From Pseudomonadota bacterium (lineage in GTDB: Bacteria > Pseudomonadota > Alphaproteobacteria > Rhizobiales > Rhizobiaceae), in the NCBI GenBank assembly GCA_023428515.1, contig JAEYXI010000021.1, positions 1 to 14,218 of the forward strand: a stretch of DNA of 14,218 nucleotides, in the 5' to 3' direction. A model generated the notes under the pieces. The model was not told the origin of the DNA, made no database searches, and saw nothing but the letters and a program-made list of their open reading frames with translations. Positions 1 through 7,006 of this stretch are shown here, piece by piece (within the stretch, counting starts at the first letter, position 1; the number at the start of each line of letters is the position of its first letter). The translations under genes and the position numbers were made by a program.

Positions 1-44
1 GCCCCCCGACCTCATGACGAATACGACAAGCTGCAGGCAGGCCC

Positions 45-1127
45 TCAGCGCAGCCCGCTCATTTCGCTCCACATGCGGACGAATTCCTTGCGACGGGTGA
101 GCAACTCGGGAGATTCCTTGAGAAACATGAGCTTGAGTTCGGAGATGGGCAGGCCGCCGGGCGGCGGCGCGACATCGGTGCGAGGGGAATGCAGAAAGAC
201 GTTCTCAGCCTGCACTTTCTGTCCCAAAGGGGAGAGGAACCAGTCCAGGAACAATCGCCCGGCTTCCGGGTTTGGCGCCTGTGTGGTTACGCCCCAGATC
301 TCCGGCCCGGCCGGCAAACCATCGCTGGGCGCGATGAATTCCATGGGAGCGCCCTTTTGCCGATACAAAAGGTATCCTGAATACTGCGCGGTGACCGCAA
401 GCTTGTCGTCACCATTGACGATGCGATCGTATTGCTGGACGTAGGAATCGAAGGCTTTCGGTTTCAGCTCGGCGAATTTTCTCCAGAACTCGTCACCGCC
501 ATTGGCTCTTCCGACCAACTCCCAGGTCAGGAATTGCAGACCGGAATTGCTCGATTTGACGCTCACCGCGCCACTCCACAACGGGTTGTTGATTTCGGCC
601 CAGGTCTTCGGCAATTCCTCTGGTTTGAGCACCGCAGGGTTATAGGCGAAGCCAGCCATGATGACTGCGCCCCAGGTCCACAGCCCTTCCGGATCGCTCT
701 TGTACACGTCGGAAAATTTACTCAGTTGCGGCGAAGCATATTGCGCGAAGCCGTCCTTGCTCTGGAAGTCGTAGACCAAGGTCTGATCCGACATATGAAG
801 AACGTCGGCGAGATAGCTGCCGGCCTGCCGTTCAGCCATGAGGCGGGCATAAAGCGCGCCGGTCTGAAGCCGGACATAGCTCGTCTTGATGTTTGGGAAG
901 AGCTTATTGAATTCTTCGAGAATCTTGACCGTTCCCATCTCGGGAGCAGGCGAATAAAGGACTAGGGCACCTTCCGCCTCGGCCTTGGCGACATCCGCGC
1001 ATGTGGTGAACCCCTTCACCTCCGTCGGAGCGGGACAGGCAGTGGCGCGCGGGTCGTCCTGTGCCCATGAGGGAGCGGCCAATCCCACTCCAATCAGCAT
1101 CAATCCAGCTCTGATGAGTTGTTGCAT
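45..1127 (-). CDS. ABC importer periplasmic substrate-binding protein, second copy (FbpA/AfuA-like)
   Basis: Predicted periplasmic binding protein of 360 aa for the importer encoded just upstream. The N-terminus (MQQLIRAGLMLIGVGL..APSWA) is a Sec signal peptide with a likely cut after Ala22. The mature part has an early Cys pair (C31 and C43 in the CPAPT..KGFTTC segment), a block with SYVRLQTGALYARLMAERQ, and a C-terminal LFLDWFLSPLGQ segment typical of the Fe(III)/thiamine/phosphonate-type binding-protein superfamily. It is a clear paralogue of the binding protein at 4058-5155, sharing most of these blocks. The ATG at 1127 is preferred over the upstream in-frame ATG at 1154 because GGGAGG lies six bases before it and the signal peptide then starts cleanly. 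It is the last gene of the operon, 27 nt after the ATPase. No adjacent Tyr-Tyr pair like that used by FbpA to bind ferric iron was found, so iron is not assured. The substrate is unknown. Confidence 0.88.
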   Translation of the reverse strand: MQQLIRAGLMLIGVGLAAPSWAQDDPRATACPAPTEVKGFTTCADVAKAEAEGALVLYSPAPEMGTVKILEEFNKLFPNIKTSYVRLQTGALYARLMAERQAGSYLADVLHMSDQTLVYDFQSKDGFAQYASPQLSKFSDVYKSDPEGLWTWGAVIMAGFAYNPAVLKPEELPKTWAEINNPLWSGAVSVKSSNSGLQFLTWELVGRANGGDEFWRKFAELKPKAFDSYVQQYDRIVNGDDKLAVTAQYSGYLLYRQKGAPMEFIAPSDGLPAGPEIWGVTTQAPNPEAGRLFLDWFLSPLGQKVQAENVFLHSPRTDVAPPPGGLPISELKLMFLKESPELLTRRKEFVRMWSEMSGLR

Positions 1128-1133
1128 TCTGAT

Positions 1134-1139
1134 CCTCCC
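1134..1139 (-). promoter_or_regulatory. Shine-Dalgarno GGGAGG fixing the start of the second binding protein
   Basis: Minus-strand GGGAGG lies six bases before the ATG at 1127. The two in-frame ATGs further upstream (1154 and 1145) have no comparable site, so this site sets the start. Confidence 0.7.
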
Positions 1140-1154
1140 GATCATTCCAATCAC

Positions 1155-2318
1155 TCAGCGTTCAGTTTCTTCGAGCAAGACGCAGTGTTCGGGTCCAAAA
1201 GCGATTGTGACCCTGTCCCCCTCGCCGATCAGTTCGGCAGGAGGCCGCCGTACGACGAGTTGACCTGGCGGCCAGTCGATGAGGTACTGCACGAAATCGC
1301 CATGAAACATTCGCCGCGCGACACGGCCTTCGATACGGTTCTCGCGGCTCGTGGCTGTCGGACCGATCCCGATATAGGCCGTGCGGATCGCGACCTGCGT
1401 TTCGTTGCCCTTCAACTCGCGCGGCGATATGGCCTTGAGCGTCAGGCCCGACTCCGTCTGGAAGTCAATAAGTCCGGTAGTCGTGTCGACCTGTACTACC
1501 CGCCCGCGAACCAGATTGGCCGAGCCGACGAAATCGGCGATGAAGCTGTTGCGGGGACGGTCGTAGATGTCTTCCGGGCCGCCAATCTGCTCGATGCGAC
1601 CATCGTTCATCACCACGACGCGGTCTGAAATGGCAAAGGCCTCTTCCTGATCGTGAGTCACATAGACGGAGCTGATGCCGAGCGTGCGTTGGAGATCCTT
1701 GAGTTCAACCCGCATCTCGCCACGCAGCTTTGCGTCAAGGTTCGAAAGAGGCTCATCGAAAAGGACAACCGTCGGCTCGAACGCGATCGCCCGCGCCAAC
1801 GCCACGCGTTGTTGCTGCCCTCCGGAAAGCTGCGAAGCCGGCCTGTCGGCGTAGCGTCGCATCTGCACGAGATCGAGCGCCTTCTCGACCGCGGCGCGTA
1901 AAGCGTCGCTCGAAATTTTTCGCACGCGCAAGCCGTAGGCGACATTGTTGAAGACAGTCATGTGCGGCCAGATCGCATATGACTGGAAGACCATCGACAC
2001 CCCCCTCTTTTCGGTGGGAACGTTGATGTGCTGGCTGGATGAGTAAACCGGCCGCCCGTCAATTCGAATCTCGCCACTGAACGGCTCTTCCAGCCCCGCA
2101 ATAGAGCGAAGCGTGGTGGTCTTGCCGCATCCCGAGGGACCAAGAAGCGTGAGGTGCTCTCCTTTGGGAATGTCGAAGCTGACGCCTCGGACCGCGGTGT
2201 GGGCGCCATATTTGATAACGAGATCCGAAATCGAAATGTGCTTGTCTTGCGGCGAAACCGCATCATCCGTCTCGGTTCGGGCCGGTTTCAGTGCTTCTTT
2301 CAACTGGACCTGGCTCAT
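1155..2318 (-). CDS. ABC importer ATP-binding subunit (FbpC/PotA-like, with TOBE domain)
   Basis: Cytoplasmic ATPase of 387 aa that powers the importer. The nucleotide-binding domain has Walker A GPSGCGKT at residues 60-67, Q-loop Gln112, signature LSGGQQQR at 164-171, Walker B VVLFDEP near 184-190, D-loop SNLDAKLR and switch His222 in VTHDQEEA. The last ~110 residues form a TOBE-like substrate/regulatory domain, as in FbpC, PotA and PhnT type ATPases. The start at 2318 is set by AGGGAG six bases upstream and by the ATGA overlap with the permease stop; the open frame extends further upstream but there it only shadows the permease. Length and all motifs are intact. The subunit pairs with the permease directly upstream; the family does not settle the substrate. 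Confidence 0.93.
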   Translation of the reverse strand: MSQVQLKEALKPARTETDDAVSPQDKHISISDLVIKYGAHTAVRGVSFDIPKGEHLTLLGPSGCGKTTTLRSIAGLEEPFSGEIRIDGRPVYSSSQHINVPTEKRGVSMVFQSYAIWPHMTVFNNVAYGLRVRKISSDALRAAVEKALDLVQMRRYADRPASQLSGGQQQRVALARAIAFEPTVVLFDEPLSNLDAKLRGEMRVELKDLQRTLGISSVYVTHDQEEAFAISDRVVVMNDGRIEQIGGPEDIYDRPRNSFIADFVGSANLVRGRVVQVDTTTGLIDFQTESGLTLKAISPRELKGNETQVAIRTAYIGIGPTATSRENRIEGRVARRMFHGDFVQYLIDWPPGQLVVRRPPAELIGEGDRVTIAFGPEHCVLLEETER

Positions 2319-4042
2319 GTTTCGCTCCCTTGCTTTGACAGTCGCGACGTCACCCAGAACATGAGCATGACAGCGATGAAGATCGTCAGGGTCTGGATCA
2401 CGGCCATGGCTGCCGTGAGCTCGGTTCCGGCGCTGGACCATGAGCTGACGATAGCGGGCGCAATCACCTTCGAGTTCGGTCCCATGAGATAGATCGAGAC
2501 ACCGAGTTCGCGGACGCTGGCGATGAAGAGAAGCAGCCATGCCGCCAGGATGCCTGGCCTCAGAAGCGGCAGCGTTATGGTGCGCAACTGATACGTCCAG
2601 GACGCACCGCAGACCCGAGCACATTCCTCCAGACTCTTGTCGACCTGCAGCACGACGCCCGCCAAAGTCCGCACACCGAGCGGCAATAGAACGGTGAAAT
2701 AGCCGATGCCGAGCAGCCAAAGCGTCCCGTAGAGCGAAACAGGCATGTTGAGCCACGCCCAGAGGATCGCAAGGCCGAACACCATGCGCGGAACGGCCTG
2801 CGGGAACATGACGATGTACTCGATGAGGCCGGCTCCCGGCATCCGCGAGCGGTAAATGATCCAGACGAGAAGGACCATGACGAAGACGCCGACCGTCGCG
2901 GTGCCAACGCCCAGGATGAGGCTGTTGACGATCGCGTCACGCACCGACGCGAGGCTGAATGCGGTGACATAGTTCTGCAGCGTGAACTGGGCCTGATGCA
3001 TCAGGACCGTCGCGAACCGCTGGAAGGATGTGAGCAGCAATGCGCCGAGGGGCAACGCAACGGCCACCAGCACATAGAGCCAGCAGAAACCGGCCAGTAC
3101 CCATGTCCAGCGCCCCATTTGCATCCGGCGGGGCCTGAAGGCCTTTCCGGAAATGGTCGAGTAGGCTCCCCTCCTGACCAGCCAGCGATAAAGCGCCAGC
3201 GTGGCGAACATGATCACAAACAGCGAAATCCCAAGAGCCGAAGCTCGGCCATAGTCTGGAGGATAGGACAGCGTGAGTTCCCAGATCGCGGTCGTGATGA
3301 CGTAGAAATGGCCGGGGATTCCAAGCACAAGCGCGGCGGCGAACGAACCGAGCATTTCGGCGAAAACGAAGATAGCGGCGCCGAGGACGCCGGGCGCAAC
3401 CAGGGGCAGCGTCACGGTGATCATCGTGCGGAGCTTGCTGGCGCCCATTACGCGAGCGCCTTCCTCCAACGCGGGATCCATTGATTTCATCGCCGCCGAT
3501 ATCATGACGAAGGCGACGCTTCCCTCGAAGAGGGCCATGACCCAGGCGACTCCCATGGGAGTGTAGACGTCGAAGATGCTGCCCGTACCGCCCAAATAAA
3601 CCCAGGCTTGATTCAGGAACCCGCTTTGCGGCGCTGCCAGAATGCTCCAGGACAGTGCGCCGACGAGCGGCGTCACGTAGAACGGCACTTCCATCAGGCG
3701 CTCCAGGACGGCGCGGCCTGGAATTTCGGTCCGGGTCAATATCCAGGCGAGGATAAAGCCGATTGCGATGGCTATTCCCGTCGAGAACAAAGCCACTTTC
3801 AGGGTGTTGGCGATAATGCGCCAGTCGAAGAGCATGTTCACGTAGTTGCCGAAGCCGACGCGCTCGGGCGGGAAAACTTGCGGGTCGCCGACGTTTAGCG
3901 ATTCCGCAAACAGGAAGAACAGCGGATAGATGACCAGGGCACCGCAGATCAGCAGGATCAGGAACGTGATCACGCCCTGCGAAGTGAAGCCGAGGCCGCG
4001 CGTCGAAAACGCGGCTTCGCCGTCCATCGATTGAAGAGCCAA
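2315..4042 (-). CDS. ABC importer permease, double-length FbpB-like fusion
   Basis: Inner-membrane permease of 575 aa in which two transmembrane units are fused in one chain, as in FbpB-type iron and related importers. Two EAA loops that dock on the ATPase are visible: EEGARVMGASKLR...TLPLVAPG at about 193-218 and EECARVCGASWTY...TLPLLRPG at about 472-497. Hydrophobic segments fill both halves, with a basic linker near 300-312. The predicted start is a TTG at 4042 with AGAGGA seven bases upstream; an in-frame ATG at 4027 has no site at a usable distance, so TTG is preferred, which would remove or add only five residues. It begins 15 nt after the upstream binding protein and its stop overlaps the ATPase start in ATGA, so the genes are likely translationally coupled. 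Confidence 0.92.
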   Translation of the reverse strand: MALQSMDGEAAFSTRGLGFTSQGVITFLILLICGALVIYPLFFLFAESLNVGDPQVFPPERVGFGNYVNMLFDWRIIANTLKVALFSTGIAIAIGFILAWILTRTEIPGRAVLERLMEVPFYVTPLVGALSWSILAAPQSGFLNQAWVYLGGTGSIFDVYTPMGVAWVMALFEGSVAFVMISAAMKSMDPALEEGARVMGASKLRTMITVTLPLVAPGVLGAAIFVFAEMLGSFAAALVLGIPGHFYVITTAIWELTLSYPPDYGRASALGISLFVIMFATLALYRWLVRRGAYSTISGKAFRPRRMQMGRWTWVLAGFCWLYVLVAVALPLGALLLTSFQRFATVLMHQAQFTLQNYVTAFSLASVRDAIVNSLILGVGTATVGVFVMVLLVWIIYRSRMPGAGLIEYIVMFPQAVPRMVFGLAILWAWLNMPVSLYGTLWLLGIGYFTVLLPLGVRTLAGVVLQVDKSLEECARVCGASWTYQLRTITLPLLRPGILAAWLLLFIASVRELGVSIYLMGPNSKVIAPAIVSSWSSAGTELTAAMAVIQTLTIFIAVMLMFWVTSRLSKQGSET

Positions 4043-4049
4043 TGTCTCT

Positions 4050-4055
4050 TCCTCT
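4050..4055 (-). promoter_or_regulatory. Shine-Dalgarno AGAGGA supporting a TTG start for the permease
   Basis: Minus-strand AGAGGA ends seven bases before TTG at 4042 and is about 22 bases from the in-frame ATG at 4027, too far to serve it. This argues for the rare TTG start. Confidence 0.5.
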
Positions 4056-4057
4056 GC

Positions 4058-5155
4058 TTACTGGAGTCCGGACATGGAGCGCATCTGGCGCAGGAAGTCG
4101 GGCCTGGTCGCCGCATAGGCCTGCCAGTCTGCAGGGAACAGCAGCTTCATCTCGCTGAGCGGAAGCGCACCGTCCGGCGGCGCCACATCCTCCCGCGGCG
4201 AATGGAAATACCAATGCGCGACCGACGCCTTCTGGCCTTCGGTGGAGAGGTACCAATCGAGGAAGAGGCGAGCCGCATTGGGATGCGGCGCCTCCTTGAC
4301 CACGCCGGCAACCTCGGGTCCCGACGGCAGACCCGAAGCGGGAGCGACGAAGGCGATGGGTGCGCCTTTGGCGCGGTATTCCAGATAGGCTGCATATTGT
4401 GCAGTCATTGCGACTTTGTCCTCGCCGTTCACGAGACGGTCGAACTGCTGGACCATCGAATCGAAGGCGCGCGGCTTCAGCTCGGCAAACTTCTCCCAGT
4501 ACTGCGGATCCACATGCTCCTTGATCTGATACCAGGTGACGTGCTGCATCCCCGAATTGGCGGACTTCATGCTGACGACGCCCTGCCATTTCTGGTCAAG
4601 GAGGTCATTCCAGTCCTTTGGAACTTCCGCTTCCGGAGTAACCTGGGGATTGTAGGCAAGTCCCGCGGGCATCAGCACGGCCCAGGTCCAGTAGCCCTCG
4701 GGGTGGCTCTTGTATTCCGCCTTGTAGGCTTTCATCTCCGGCGAAACGTAGCGCGAATATCCGCCGCGTTTCTGGAAATCCATCACAAGCCCGACATCGC
4801 CAATCTGGAAGACGTCGGCCAGGTAGGATTGTCCTTGTCGCTCGGCAAGAAGCCGTGCGTAGAGCGCACCCGCCTGGAGACGCACGTAGCTGGTCTTGAT
4901 CTTGGGATATAATTTCTCGAAACCCTGAAGCACCTTTACGGTGCCGCTCTCGATGTCGGTGGCATAGAAAACGAGTTCGCCCTCCGCCTCCGCCTTGTCG
5001 ATGTCGGCGCAAGTCATGAAGCCTTTCGCCTGGGTTGGGCTCGGACAAACGGCATCGGCGTCCGGGATTCCTTCCTGCGCGGCCGCAGGAGCAAGGAAGG
5101 AGGCCGCGACCAGCAATGTGGCCAATCCAACGTTCAGATAATTGCAGGTACGCAT
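4058..5155 (-). CDS. ABC importer periplasmic substrate-binding protein, first copy (FbpA/AfuA-like)
   Basis: First gene of the importer operon, 365 aa. A signal peptide (MRTCNYLNVGLATLLVAASF..APAAA) is probably cut after Ala26. Mature landmarks are the Cys pair C37 and C49 in CPSPTQAKGFMTC, the SYVRLQAGALYARLLAERQ block and LFLDWYLSTEGQ near the C-terminus. The same landmarks occur in the copy at 45-1127, with the same 11-residue Cys spacing, so the two arose by duplication. The ATG at 5155 has GGGAGG six bases upstream; an in-frame GTG at 5173 lies before that site and is rejected. Family members capture ferric ions, phosphonates, thiamine or polyamines in the periplasm; the substrate here is not readable from sequence. 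A palindromic candidate operator lies about 50 bases upstream. Confidence 0.9.
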   Translation of the reverse strand: MRTCNYLNVGLATLLVAASFLAPAAAQEGIPDADAVCPSPTQAKGFMTCADIDKAEAEGELVFYATDIESGTVKVLQGFEKLYPKIKTSYVRLQAGALYARLLAERQGQSYLADVFQIGDVGLVMDFQKRGGYSRYVSPEMKAYKAEYKSHPEGYWTWAVLMPAGLAYNPQVTPEAEVPKDWNDLLDQKWQGVVSMKSANSGMQHVTWYQIKEHVDPQYWEKFAELKPRAFDSMVQQFDRLVNGEDKVAMTAQYAAYLEYRAKGAPIAFVAPASGLPSGPEVAGVVKEAPHPNAARLFLDWYLSTEGQKASVAHWYFHSPREDVAPPDGALPLSEMKLLFPADWQAYAATRPDFLRQMRSMSGLQ

Positions 5156-5161
5156 CTTTCT

Positions 5162-5167
5162 CCTCCC
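5162..5167 (-). promoter_or_regulatory. Shine-Dalgarno GGGAGG fixing the start of the first binding protein
   Basis: Minus-strand GGGAGG lies six bases before ATG 5155. It falls inside any reading that starts at GTG 5173, which makes ATG 5155 the better start. Confidence 0.7.
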
Positions 5168-5206
5168 ATTCACGTCAAAATCTTATCGTTTCTGGATCGA
5201 TAATTA

Positions 5207-5221
5207 GTGATCTGAGATCAC
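5207..5221. promoter_or_regulatory. Perfect palindrome GTGATCT-G-AGATCAC, candidate operator of the ABC importer operon
   Basis: Seven-base arms match perfectly around a single central G, in an AT-richer patch about 52 bases upstream of the ATG of the first binding protein. Position and symmetry fit a dimeric repressor site near a promoter. No regulator gene is present in the window, so the regulator family is unknown. Confidence 0.45.
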
Positions 5222-5425
5222 AGTATTCGAAGCCACCCTGTGTGACAAGGGCTTCCTTGTTAACGAGCAGCCGGGATCGAAATGCACCGGGCATGCCGGC
5301 TCGATGCGCCTCGTCTTGCGCGAAGTCGTCGTCCGAGACTCCTGTCCGGAAGAGGTCAGGGGGCGGCGCGCTTCCTCACAACGCGAGAGCTCGGCCGCGA
5401 GCCGCTGCAGGCCAGTTACATCACA

Positions 5426-5440
5426 GCCGCAAATTGCGGC
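5426..5440. repeat. Perfect palindrome GCCGCAA-A-TTGCGGC downstream of the quinoprotein accessory genes
   Basis: Seven-base arms with a one-base centre lie about 57 bases past the stop of the CxxxCW gene. As RNA it could form a five-bp GC stem with a five-base loop. No U-run follows on the minus strand, so it is not a classical terminator; it could be an RNA-stabilising hairpin or a protein site. Confidence 0.3.
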
Positions 5441-5496
5441 GCGCTCTCAACCGCCCACATGGCGTGGATCATCGCAGGAAAGAAGAATGAGCCCGT

Positions 5497-6051
5497 TCAG
5501 TCGCCGGCGGGATAAGGCCGGTTTTCCTGCAGTGGCAGGCCCGTGCTTTGCCAGCCGTCTGCTCCGGGCGGATACCAGATGACGGAAGTGTAGCCCCACT
5601 CGATAGCCCGTTTGGCGGCGTTCCAGGACATCCAGCAATTCGTCATGCAGTAGAACAGGATCGGCTTCGAATTGTCTGAAGCGGTATGCGTTTCAAGGCC
5701 CTCGCGGAAATACGCAGCCGTCTCATCGGGGATTGCACCGTAGCCCACATTGGCAAGCCAGATGCTATCGGGAATATCCTCTCTGACCTTGTCCTTCCAT
5801 ATCGTTCCGGCCGGCAGGTTCGCGGGCTTCGGCGTGTTGGGCATAACGTCGAAGAAGACGGCTTTCTTCTCCCGCCAGAGCGCTTCGGCTTCCTTCGTGC
5901 CGATCACCTTCGCCCCTTTCAGGGTGTCCGGCACCGGCGCCTTGTATTCGTCCATGCGATAGCCGGTCGGCTCTTCGATGCCACCTGCCTGCGCTGGCGC
6001 GGCGAAAGCCAGGCTCGCCACCGCGAACAACAGCACCATCTGCGTTCGCAT
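5497..6051 (-). CDS. Periplasmic rhodanese-like CxxxCW-motif protein of PQQ-dependent catabolism
   Basis: 184-aa exported protein. The signal peptide MRTQMVLLFAVASLAFAAPA is probably cut after Ala22. The mature part is a rhodanese-like fold: AEALWREKKAVFFDVMP early, then ILFYC135MTNC139W, followed by an SWNAAKRAIEWGY helix. The C-x3-C-W signature and length fit the TIGRFAM-type family 'PQQ-dependent catabolism-associated CXXCW motif protein', found beside quinoprotein alcohol dehydrogenase genes. A second Cys in the active loop departs from a simple rhodanese, which uses one Cys, and suggests a redox or persulfide role; this is inference. The ATG at 6051 begins five bases after the upstream stop and has only a weak ribosome site, so coupling to the SoxYZ-like gene is likely. 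A GTG at 6084 is rejected because the signal peptide would start late. Confidence 0.85.
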   Translation of the reverse strand: MRTQMVLLFAVASLAFAAPAQAGGIEEPTGYRMDEYKAPVPDTLKGAKVIGTKEAEALWREKKAVFFDVMPNTPKPANLPAGTIWKDKVREDIPDSIWLANVGYGAIPDETAAYFREGLETHTASDNSKPILFYCMTNCWMSWNAAKRAIEWGYTSVIWYPPGADGWQSTGLPLQENRPYPAGD

Positions 6052-6056
6052 ACTGG

Positions 6057-6908
6057 TCAAAGGCCCGTGGGATCGAGAGGCCACTTGTCGGTAAAAACCT
6101 TGCCGTCGGTGTCGATGGCTTCGACACGGATGTCGTCGTTGCCGTGCACGGCGAAATCGAAGCGGAAGTTGGGGTCTTCCGAGATCGAGATGCCACCCTC
6201 CATGGCGAGGATCAGCCGGTCGCCCTGCGAGATCGAGAGGTTCTGGACGAAATGCGCCGGGATGAAATACTGGGTCAGCGGGTCGCGCTGCAGGCCGGAA
6301 TTGTTCGGATGCCGGATCATCAGTTGCAGTTCCTGCGCCTTGGTCATCGATTCCTTCGGCGGCGCGAACTGGCGCAGCTTCATCTGCCCCATTGAGGCCA
6401 GCGCCTCCTTCGAGTTCTTGACTGCAGGCGCCGAGCAGCCGCCAGACGCCTTGACGAAGGTCTGCGACATATGGAGTTCGCCGCTGTCAGTCTCGGCGAT
6501 CACGCGCAGCCAGGAGTAGTCGTTGACGCGCACGCGCGTCGCCAGATGCGTGACGCCAGCATCCTTGCCGAGCTGGAACGTCGCTGCCACCGGCGCCGGG
6601 TTGACGTCGATGACCATCGTCACCTTCTTGACGCCGCCTGCCTTGGCCGGATCGATGTAGATATCCACGGGCACGAGCGCGGCATCCTGCGCGCGCTTAG
6701 GCGCTTCGATGCGGATGAGGCCGGTGTCGAGGAGGATCGGCCGGTCGCCGAGCACGTCGCCTTTCAGCGCGTTCCAGATCTTCTCTGACCCCGCCATGGA
6801 CTGTTGAGCAGACGCCGGTCCGGCGAACACCAGCGCGCCGCCTGTCGCAGCCACAAGGAGAAGCGTGGCCACGGAGCGCCGCAGCTTACAGAAAATGTTG
6901 GATCGCAT
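6057..6908 (-). CDS. Quinoprotein dehydrogenase-associated SoxYZ-like fused carrier protein
   Basis: 283-aa exported protein. A signal peptide with a long hydrophobic core is probably cut after Ala34 (GPASA/QQ). The mature chain joins a SoxY-like half (about 40-160) and a SoxZ-like half (about 170-283; MIRHPNNSGLQRDP and PAHFVQNLSISQGD are SoxZ-like). At the junction is FVKASGGC158SAP, the equivalent of the C-terminal GGC arm on which SoxY carries sulfur intermediates. C158 is the only Cys of the mature protein. The family occurs in methylotrophs beside PQQ dehydrogenases and not with full thiosulfate-oxidising sox operons; what it carries is unknown. GGAGG six bases before ATG 6908 supports the start. 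It lies 98 bases after the metallo-hydrolase gene and five before the CxxxCW gene. Confidence 0.88.
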   Translation of the reverse strand: MRSNIFCKLRRSVATLLLVAATGGALVFAGPASAQQSMAGSEKIWNALKGDVLGDRPILLDTGLIRIEAPKRAQDAALVPVDIYIDPAKAGGVKKVTMVIDVNPAPVAATFQLGKDAGVTHLATRVRVNDYSWLRVIAETDSGELHMSQTFVKASGGCSAPAVKNSKEALASMGQMKLRQFAPPKESMTKAQELQLMIRHPNNSGLQRDPLTQYFIPAHFVQNLSISQGDRLILAMEGGISISEDPNFRFDFAVHGNDDIRVEAIDTDGKVFTDKWPLDPTGL

Positions 6909-7006
6909 CGGTGCCTCCACCGGTTCGAAGGTGGTGCCCTGGCACATGCCAAGGATACTACCGGTCCCGCGCGATGGCAAATCGTCCGGCGGGTACCGTC
7001 TGGCCG

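Larger units (their letters stand above)
5156..5496. other. Gene-free 341-bp stretch between the fhc/quinoprotein genes and the ABC operon
   Basis: No frame here gives a protein I can recognise. The stretch holds two perfect 15-bp palindromes (5207-5221 and 5426-5440) and a short hairpin with arms ACAAGG/CCTTGT and loop GCTT at 5245-5260. It should contain the end of the upstream transcript and the promoter of the importer operon. No T-rich rho-independent terminator and no convincing -35/-10 pair were found. A 77-codon plus-strand frame at 5282-5515 runs into the end of the next gene and is not supported. Confidence 0.6.

Noticed and set aside
1..44. Possible short gene start at the left edge (ATG at 15 on the minus strand)
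   Set aside because: Only 15 bases remain and no ribosome site is visible, so nothing can be supported.
2937..4589. 550-codon minus-strand open frame overlapping the permease and first binding protein
   Set aside because: It is out of frame with two well-supported genes, Arg-rich and without any family resemblance.
5282..5515. 77-codon plus-strand frame in the 341-bp gap
   Set aside because: No recognised domain or ribosome site, and it runs antisense into the end of the CxxxCW gene. A gene remnant cannot be excluded but is not supported.
6938..6954. Inverted repeat CCTGGCACATGCCAAGG between the hydrolase and SoxYZ-like genes
   Set aside because: Arms are imperfect and the loop would be too small for a stable hairpin; no T-run follows, so it is not a terminator.
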